NCBI GenBank assembly: GCA_014529385.2
Contig: CM043971.1
Location: 28,289,709 to 28,353,708 of the forward strand
Length of the DNA stretch: 64,000 nucleotides
Source of the DNA: Adiantum capillus-veneris
Taxonomy: Eukaryota; Streptophyta; Polypodiopsida; Polypodiales; Pteridaceae
Reading direction: 5' to 3'
Below are positions 56,637 through 64,000 of this stretch, piece after piece. A program made the position numbers and the translations under genes. The notes under the pieces were generated by a model. It had not been told where the DNA came from, made no database searches, and worked only from the letters and a program-made list of their open reading frames with translations. The stretch's first letter is position 1; each line of letters starts with the position of its first letter.

Positions 56637-57689
56637 CTAGTCAATTTCTCCTATTAAGCTAGCTTGTGCTTTCTCCACAACATTGGATGGGATTTTAATT
56701 GCTTCTGCAAGTCTTCCACCCCTTGGAGTCCATGACCACACAATTGAATCAACACACTCCCAACGCTTTGGGTCAGCAAGATTGCAACACCAATTCTTTT
56801 TCCAACAATCCTCATATTGTTCTTGGATTGTGGGATTTGTTTTCCGATGTTTTGGTGCCCAATATTGAATGAAAACTTTCTTGTAGTTAGGAGATGAGCT
56901 GTCTACATCAACATCTGACTCTGCAACTCCTAGCCATATCGGATATTCTGGATCTACGAGACTCACAAGAACAAAATCCCCTTTCCTTACATCAATTTGA
57001 GGCCTAAAAGCTTCCTGTGGCCTTGCACTTTGAGGACCAACATAGTGATCATTCAATTCTTCATATCCTTCAAACTCATCTGTGTCTTCCTCTATCTGTT
57101 GCATTCTATGACTCCCTGTAGTCTTTGGCCAAAATGATGTATATTCACCAAGTTGTTTATTGGTTGGTTGTTCAAGCTCACTAATTATTTTTTGCCAATA
57201 AATAATAACTGGCTCCATGTATTTTGTAGAATTGTGCTCCTTTCCCTTTAGTAGAGTCCATCTTTTCCAAAATTCAAGATATGTCTTAATCCCTTGAATA
57301 ACAAGCGGACTATCCCTCACATAGTCTGCTATAGGAACCACATCTGGACAACCTACTGGCAATTTTGGTTTCCCTTGATCATATTTTTTCCACAACTCAA
57401 TTCCTGACTCCCTCGGCATCCAATCAAGTGATTTGGGGTGAATTTTGTACTACATTACTGGGATTTCACCTTGCATAAAGAAACGAAATTGAAGTGGCTT
57501 AGAGTGTCCAACAAGAGCATCTTGTCCATCACACATGTACCCTTTAACAAAGGATTTAAAGTCAGGAACTTGCGTCATAAAAAATGGTGCTAGAGCTGAA
57601 CTTTCACATTTTTGAAAATGTTCCATCAAATGTGGAAAAGTGTAGGTCATTCCTGTTTGTAATCTCTCTGAGAACCTGCTAAACATTGC

Positions 57690-58320
57690 ATCTATGTCCT
57701 CATGTGTATGACCCACCATTAAGAATCCCAAATGCACGGTTTTGAAAACACCTTTTGCTACTAGCAAGGATAAGTATGCAAATAAATATCGATTCTTATT
57801 CTCTCCTGCACAATTATCTAGCTGTAGCAGAAGATTCTCAGGCAATTTTTGAAACACGGGAGTGGACATGGTATCCACAACACATTGAGAGGAGGCTGAT
57901 TGCAAGTTAGAAATCTCTCCATTACATCCTTCAATAGCCAACGGTGGTGTTACTGTTGCTGATGCATTCCTCTCACGCTCTTTCATCATTCTGTTTTGGT
58001 GGTCTAAAGCTGTCCTTGAATTCAATGCATTGAACAATGTTACATTGCTGCGTGGCATACCATCATGACATAAATCTCCTAGCCCATGGTTTTCTGTTCT
58101 TTCCAAATTCTGTAAGCATAATGCAAGGGAACCAATTGTAGCATTTGGATCTGAAGGCCATAGACCATTCAATAAGAAATGACCATACATCCCATGCCCA
58201 TGCCCATGTGTTATCATACCTGTTAATGATACTTGCAACTGATATGCATTCGCATAGTCTTTTGAGTTCACTCGCAATCTAGGTATTGCTGTCTTTTTTT
58301 GGTCCATTTTATCATGTATA
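57690..58320 (-). other. DUF7869-type catalytic-looking core (D - D - E/D pattern)
   Basis: Counting from the codon at 58,524-58,526, Asp75 lies in HDKMDQKK (58,302-58,304), Asp237 in LLQLDNCAGENKN (57,816-57,818), and Glu276/Asp277/Asp279 in VGHTHEDIDAMF (about 57,690-57,701). The spacing D-161-D-38-E and the D-N-C/A context resemble DDE/RNase H-fold nucleases. This is pattern recognition, not proof of catalysis. Confidence 0.5.
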
Positions 58321-59291
58321 ATGCATAAGTACTTATCCTTTTGCATTTGTGAGAACTTACGCCAGGTGTAGTACACATTTCTACAGCTTTGTTGTTGCAT
58401 CATGTGGATTTTACGTTCATCCTTCAAACGTGAAATCAGCTCATCATCCTTTGTTGACTCTAGTTGAGACTTTATCCGACTACACACAACACATTTTGAG
58501 AACTCGCTTGTTTTTGACAAGGTCACATTAGAAATCTCTGTATTTCAAACCCTATTGAATGTAGTGCTAGACATTGGCTTGAGACACATACTCTCGAGTG
58601 TTTTATTGACATCATGTAAGATGTCTATTTTCTTGTACGTGTTTGGTATTGCAAGCAAGGTTTCTTTGGTACCATCTTTCATAGTTCTACTCTTATGTGG
58701 CATTTTCTCTGAGTTATCATCTACAAAAGAGCGCATCAATGCCCTTCCCATTTCTGTATGGTCTCTTCATTTTCTTATGACACCATCATTACCATGCACT
58801 GAGCGTCGAACCCCATTTTCAAACTGTTCACGGTAACGATAAAATGAAGTTTTTGGAATGCCATGAATTTCGTACCAAGCTCTAGTATAGACCTCATTGC
58901 CATTAGAAGAAAATACATAGCAAGTCTTTGCAGTTGCCTTGTTCTCACGCCAAGGAGTCAACATTGTATCATACACATAGTTGGTTCTATTTTGCAAACT
59001 TTGTCCCCAAAATTCATTGTGCATAGCCATGACCTTATCTCTATTGGCATATTGACAACACCTCATAGAGCAACAATCTATGGTTGAAACAAGTTGGACA
59101 GATGATAGGGATGCTTGATTGGATCTCTTAGAAGGTTTCATAGACATTTTTGGCTTCCTATTCATAAAGAAATATTTTCGTTTTTTTGAAATAAGCTCTA
59201 CCAAATGAGCTGATTCAATGCATGTATCTTGTAATGCATCACTGGCATGTAAATCCTCATATTGTAACAACGCTTTTCCATCCATAGTCGT

Positions 59292-59813
59292 CACTCTCTT
59301 GATAGGCCAACAAACCAGATTGATGCTGCATACATCAGATTGTGCAGAAATAGTAGCCTTACAAGCATATGATTTTTCAATACCAATACCGATGTTATCT
59401 TCACCTAGCACACCAAAGTTCACGGAATCAAATGGACACACATACATGACAACCCCTTCGGCTACTACATGTGTTTTGCTTTCATGCCAAAGTTGAACCC
59501 TCTTATCCTTCCAAACCTCCCTATAGCTCATTCCATCAGACTGTGCCTCGAATGCTCCCATTCCTTTGTGAGTCTCAGACATAGAAACCCCTTCATAGTG
59601 TATCTCATCCATATGTTGTAGCAACCCAGTACTCCATTTCACAATACTGTGAAAAGCATCTCCCACTGTCAATGCATCCATTGTTGGAAATGGAATAAGT
59701 GCTTTCTTTTGAAAACACAAATCAACTGACACCGATACATTTCCTTCACCAATAAGCATTCCTGAGCAATATGCATTTGGGTTTGTCTCACAGACACTCC
59801 CAAGGGCAACCTT
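59292..59813 (-). other. Tandem DUF8039-like modules in the N-terminus of the DUF7869-type gene
   Basis: Module 1 has VALGSVCETNPNAYCSGMLI, GEGNVSVSV and LTVGDAFHSIVKWSTGLL. The TVGDA...VxW end is characteristic of DUF8039 in plant transposon proteins. Module 2 has VAEGVVMYVCPFDSVNFGVL, GEDNIGIGI and INLVCWPIKRV. The same pattern (V-A-x-G-x-V, then Gly-Glu-x-Asn with alternating hydrophobics) is visible in both, with module 2 lacking the TVGDA core. Confidence 0.55.
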
Positions 59814-59929
59814 TTGTGTGGCTACAAACATGCATACTCTATCACCTTGATTACAATCCATACCTGCAAGAAGGTTTCAATAAATATTTGTTAAGAAAAC
59901 CATCACAAAGTCATTTTATTGTGAGTATA

Positions 59930-61900
59930 TATGTAGGTGTTTCATTATGATTATATACACAGAGGGCACTATATGTGGTTGTTTCATGATGGGTATACAG
60001 AATCCTATGGACTTAGGGCCATATGATGCTATATGTAGGTGGTTCATATTGAGTATGTATAAATCATATGGCCTTTAGTCCATATGATGTTTTATGCAGG
60101 TGTTTTGTGTTGAGTAAATATACATCCTGTGGCCTTAGGGCCATAGGGCACTATTTGTAGTTGTCTCACGATGGGTATTTAACATCCTGTGGCCTTAGGT
60201 CCATAGGATGCTATATGTAGGTGTTTCGTGATGCAACTATACACATCCTATGGACTGAGGGCCATAGGGCACTATATGTAGTTATCTCACGATGGGTATA
60301 TAACATTCTATGGCCTTATGGCCAATATAGAGCTATATGTAGGTGTTTTGCGATGCAATTGTACACATCCTATGGCCTAAGGGCCATAGGACACTATATG
60401 TAGTTGTCTCATGATGGGTATATAACATCCTGTGGCCTTAGGGCCATAGGATGCTATATGTAGGTGTTTCGCGATGCAACTATACACATCCTATGGCCTG
60501 AGGGCCATAGGGCACTATTTGTAGTTGTCTCACAATGGGTATTTAACATCCTGTGGCATTAGAGCCATAGGATGCTATATGTAGGTGTTTCGTGATGCAA
60601 CTATACACATCCTATGAACTGAGGGCCATAGGGAACTATATGTAGTTATCTCACAATGGGTATATAACATTCTATGCCCTTAGGGCCAATATAGAGCTAT
60701 ATGTAGGTGTTTTGCGATGCAACTGTACACATCCTATGGCCTAAGGGCCATAGGACACTATATGTAGTTGTCTCATGATGGGTATATAACATCCTGTGGC
60801 CTTAGGGCCATAGGATGCTATATGTAGGTGTTTCGCGATGCAACTATACACATCCTATGGCCTGAGGGCCATAGGGCACTATTTGTAGTTGTCTCACGAT
60901 GGGTATTTAACATCCTGTGGCATTAGAGCCATAGGATGCTATATGTAGGTGTTTCGTGATGCAACTATACACATCCTATGGAATGAGGGCCATAGGGAAC
61001 TATATGTAGTTATCTCACGATGGGTATATAACATTCTATGGCCTTAGGGCCAATATAGAGCTATATGTAGGTGTTTTGCGATGCAACTGTACACATCCTA
61101 TGGCCTAAGGGCCATAGGACACTATACATAGTTGTCTCATGATGGGTATATAATATCCTGTGGCCTTAGGGCCATTGGATGATATATGTAGGTGTTTCGC
61201 AATGCATACATACACATCCTATGGTCTAAGGGGCATAGGGCACTATATGTAGTTGTCTCGTGATGGGTCTATAACATTCTATGGCCTTAGGACCATAGGG
61301 CACTATATGTAGGTGTTTTGTGTTGAGTATATATAAATCATATGGACTTTAGTCTATATGATGTTTTATCAAGGCGTTTTGTATTGAGGGCGATAGGGCG
61401 CTATATGTAGTTGTCTCATGATGGGTATATAGCATCATGTGGCCTTAGGGACACAATGAGTTTGTATACATCCTTTGGACTTAGGTACATGGGATGCTAT
61501 ATGTAGGTGTATTGATATGATTATATATATACATCCTATGGCCTTAGGTCCATAGGGCCCTATATGTAGGCGTTTCATAATGACTATATGAACATCCTAC
61601 GGACAAAAGGCCATCGGATGCTATAGTTGATGTTTCTAGCTAAATATATATAGATCTTATGGATTTATGACCACAAGGTCCATAGCCTAGGGAGTGATTA
61701 TATATATACATCCTATGGCCTTAGGTCCATAGGGCCCTATATGTAGGTGTTTCATGATGACTATATGAGCATCCTACGGAAAAAAGGCCATAGGATTCTA
61801 TAGTTGATGTTTCTAGATAAATATATATAGATCTTATGGATTTATGACCACAAGGTCTCCTCAATTCGTGTTTTGTGGTGAGCTATATATGCATCCTATG
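59930..61900. repeat. Tandem array of about 61-bp hairpin-forming repeats with 364-bp higher-order period
   Basis: Alternating units carry CTATATGTAGGTGTTTCG.GATGCAAC and CTATATGTAGTTGTCTCACGATGGGTAT, each followed by a short inverted repeat of the form CCTATGGCC-(4 nt)-GGCCATAGG (arms 9-12 bp). There are about 30 units. Six units form a higher-order repeat: starts at 60,208, 60,572 and 60,936 are 364 bp apart with near-identical sequence. Units outside 60,200-61,150 are more diverged. The array starts 70 bases upstream of the DUF7869-type gene. Confidence 0.9.
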
Positions 61901-62700
61901 GACTTTGGGCCATAGGGTGCTATATATAGTGATTTCAGAAAGCTAGAGCCTGCCAGGACATAAGGGGGTACGTATGAGCCGCACGATATGCCACATGGCG
62001 CATCCACATTCATTGATAATATGCCACAACCATTGATTATATCTAGAGACTGTGTCTCAAGTAGTCCCGTGGATGTACATCCATATGACATGTTTACGTC
62101 TTTGAAGGGACATAAAAAACAATGGTGTGCACGTATCGCATTATCAAATGTGTGATCAAATTGCACCTTTACAAGCCTCTTCGCAAATGCGCACCAGCAC
62201 CTTTGCAACCCATTCTAGTATATAACCTCCTCGTTTAAATACTATTTGTATAAATATATACATGTATGTTGCATGTATACTTACACTTTCAAAACACGTG
62301 CAATTAGTGCGCAATTGCATGTGGTGAAATTTTTCTAAAATGTGTTTTCAAGTCTCCTGATCAATATTGCACGAAAAAATATCGCACGTTTTTCGAGGGA
62401 AAATTCTCTAATTTTGAATGTTTTTTAGTGTATTTTTCAGTATGTGATTTTGGTCCCGGGACGGAGATTTCGACCATGGGTGTTGTTCCACTCGTAGCGA
62501 GACGACATGGGCATTGACAAAGTCTCACGTAAATTTTTCGAAAAAATTCTATACTTCCCCCCCCCCCCCCCGCTATGACTCCTTTGGTATGACTCTCCTC
62601 CTAAGAAAACGATTATAAACTCTTTAAAATTCAAAATAAAAGAGAGCGGGAAGTTTAGGTTTAAAACTTGAAAGTCAAATTTTGAAATTTGAAATTTTAA
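61901..62700. other. Stretch without a recognised gene
   Basis: A minus-strand frame at 62,208-61,861 has no family resemblance and overlaps the end of the array. The region has several GCAC/CACG words near 62,290-62,390 and a poly-C run at about 62,556-62,570. Confidence 0.5.
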
Positions 62701-62704
62701 CCTA

Positions 62705-62705
<1 letters not shown>

Positions 62706-62763
<58 letters not shown>
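62706..62763. repeat. CT microsatellite
   Basis: A pure CT dinucleotide run of nearly 60 bases. Confidence 0.95.
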
Positions 62764-62766
<3 letters not shown>

Positions 62767-62809
62767 AAATTTTTTGAAAACCTAGTCTTCTCTCTCGAGC
62801 ATAGCTCTG

Positions 62810-63060
62810 CATGCTCCTTGCTTCTCTCCTAAACGCCCTCCATGTGCGCTCCTTGCTCCTCTCCTAAACGCCCTCCGTGCGCCCTCCCTACGCCTCTCCC
62901 AAACGCCTCTTTTGCGCCCCTCTGTCGCCCTTGCTGCGCCTGTGGTGCCACCTTCTCACGACATCGAATAGCTGCCCATTGCCTCCCTGTGGTGCCACCC
63001 GTTGCCACCCTGTGGTGCCGCCTCTTTCGCGTTCTCTCTCCCTCTCTACGCAGTGCCTCA
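62810..63060. repeat. C-rich minisatellite-like region
   Basis: Repeats of TCTCCTAAACGCCCTCC-type units (about 62,822-62,905) are followed by GCC-rich sequence with repeated CTGTGGTGCCACC (about 62,938-63,020). Translations are low-complexity Pro/Cys/Ala and not convincing as proteins. The strongly GC-rich composition contrasts with its surroundings. Confidence 0.7.
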
Positions 63061-63111
63061 TAGGTAAGCTCAATCTTTTAAATTTTTTTAATTTACCGCT
63101 CTCTATAAAAA

Positions 63112-63222
63112 ATTAGTAAAACTGTAAAACAGTAAAATTGTAAAATAGTAAAACTGTAAAACAGTAAAACTGTAAAACATTAAAACACTAAAATTGTAAA
63201 ACAGTAAAATAGAAAAACAGAA
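63112..63222. repeat. Tandem array of about 11-bp GTAAAACA/GTAAAACT units
   Basis: About ten units of the form [AC]TGTAAAACAGTAAAA in succession, AT-rich, with no coding meaning. Confidence 0.85.
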
Positions 63223-63460
63223 AAGAACTAACCTTTCTGTTGGTGTGAGATAGGTCCTAGAAAGAGGAGATGTGGTAGGGGGTGCGTGAATGACGATGCC
63301 ACCGGTAGATATTGAAGCCCTTTATGAATGGGGAGAGATGAGAAGAGGGAGATAAATAGTTGTTTGGAGTGAGAGAGAAAGGAGAGTAAGAGAGACAAAC
63401 AGAGGAGAGGAAGCTGAGAGAGAGGGAGGACTGATAATAAGGCCAAATTAACAATTTAAA

Positions 63461-63463
<3 letters not shown>

Positions 63464-63534
<71 letters not shown>
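63464..63534. repeat. GA microsatellite
   Basis: A pure GA dinucleotide run of about 70 bases. Confidence 0.95.
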
Positions 63535-63535
<1 letters not shown>

Positions 63536-64000
63536 ACCTTGTGGCCCTGGGGCCGTAGGGTGTCAATGTAGAGCATAGAGGGGTTTAGGGTAGCATAGAG
63601 CACACCTGGGCCCTGTGCCATAGGGTGTCAATGTAGAGCATTTAGGTTTTTTTAAATTATTGGCATGGAGCATGGCACCTTGTTGTCGTAAAACAATAGA
63701 AGAAAAACCTAGAGAAATGGTGGTTTCTTATTAGCAAATGGCACAACCGCCATTAGATGCCCATATATAGACCATGGAGAGTTTTCCTTAGTATTCAACA
63801 AACCCTATGGCCATAAAGGGAGCATCGTATGGCCATAGGTTGCCAAAAAACCCTCATAGTGGTTTCTAGCATACAGGGTTCTATATAGAGCATAGATCCG
63901 TTCTTACTAACATAGAGCAGACCCTATGGACTTTAGGCAAAAGGGTGCCAATATAGAGCATGGAGAGACTCTTACTAGAATAGAGGGGACCCTATGGCCT
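63535..64000. repeat. Second hairpin-word repeat region, running off the right edge
   Basis: Irregular units with ACCCTATGG(C/A)C, GGCCATAGGGT-like words and GTCAATGTAGAGCAT recur every 60-90 bases (63,540-63,640; 63,790-64,000). The words CCTATGGCC and GGCCATAGG are shared with the array at 59.9-61.9 kb, but the spacer sequence differs. Confidence 0.7.

Larger units (their letters stand above)
56637..59861 (-). pseudogene. DUF8039-like / DUF7869-type gene, probably transposon-related, with three nonsense codons
   Basis: A single minus-strand frame of about 1,075 codons runs from the ATG at 59,859-59,861 to 56,637. It is interrupted only by TGA (58,767-58,769), TGA (58,545-58,547) and TAG (57,450-57,452), with no frameshift. 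In order: two DUF8039-like modules (residues about 17-82 and 131-190), a Cys cluster (CCSMRCC, 263-269), a basic region with SVHGNDG, a CVVC pair, the DUF7869-type domain (MDQKK, LDNCAGENKN, VGHTHEDID), and an SH3/PWWP-like C-terminus. DUF7869 proteins have no established function; a transposase-like role is inference. The ATG is preceded by TTCTTGCAG, a good splice acceptor, so an upstream exon is possible. The three stops could be mutations in a recent pseudogene. Confidence 0.75.

Noticed and set aside
59880-61900. CRISPR-like array
   Set aside because: Units are continuous hairpin repeats with similar, not unique, spacers; there are no cas genes, and the DNA is eukaryotic.
62842-63116. 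Cys/Pro/Ala-rich open frames in the C-rich region
   Set aside because: Frames overlap minisatellite units and show no domain or start context. Composition explains their openness.

Overview
This window is plant-type nuclear DNA from a large, repeat-rich genome. There is no bacterial or organellar gene organisation. Almost all recognisable coding sequence comes from transposable elements, many of them nested and decayed. Plant origin is supported by Ty3/gypsy chromoviruses with a C-terminal chromodomain, a Tat/Athila-like element whose primer-binding site (PBS) is of the TGGCGCC type, Ty1/copia elements with initiator-Met-type PBSs, and long AG and AC microsatellites. A Helentron-type Rep-helicase-endonuclease relic and a DUF7869-type gene would fit a non-flowering land plant such as a fern. 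That taxonomic guess is inference only.

Layout. (1) 1-13.4 kb: one Tat/Athila-like Ty3/gypsy element on the minus strand (element 1). Its order is 5' LTR, PBS, leader with four near-perfect palindromes, gag, protease, RT-RNase H, two tandem integrase zinc domains, integrase core, then a second retropepsin and a tail of Trp-Pro-Lys repeats. (2) 13.4-15.5 kb: microsatellites and a long inverted repeat. (3) 15.5-19.5 kb: a decayed Helentron, minus strand. (4) 19.5-29.9 kb: a chromovirus, minus strand (element 2), interrupted at 24,132-27,554 by an internally deleted copia element (element 4) with a GGAGG target-site duplication (TSD). Element 2's 3' LTR is of element 3's family, but its 5' LTR and PBS are of a different type that resembles element 1. 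(5) 32,140-37,271: a copia element, minus strand (element 5), TSD ATTGT, followed by another copia 3' end in the opposite orientation. (6) 40.6-46.7 kb: a decayed gypsy pol split by a 4.2-kb insertion (41,341-45,526) flanked by ATAT. (7) 47,217-56,129: a complete chromovirus, plus strand (element 3), TSD AAAGG, LTRs about 1.6 kb long and only about 1.3-1.4% diverged by my count, with coding sequence broken by eight stops and two frameshifts.

(8) 56.6-59.9 kb: the least ordinary locus. It is a roughly 1,075-codon minus-strand reading frame with only three nonsense codons and no frameshift. It encodes two DUF8039-like modules, a Cys cluster, a DUF7869-type domain with a spaced D/D/E pattern, and a C-terminal SH3/PWWP-like domain. 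Directly upstream of its start lies a 2-kb array of about 61-bp hairpin-forming repeats with a 364-bp higher-order period. A related repeat begins again at the right edge. The remainder is simple sequence and unassigned DNA.

The genes do not form a host pathway. Each group belongs to one mobile element. No intact host gene, tRNA, rRNA or CRISPR array was found. All calls come from reading the sequence by eye. Family names are recognition from motifs and were not tested by a database search.
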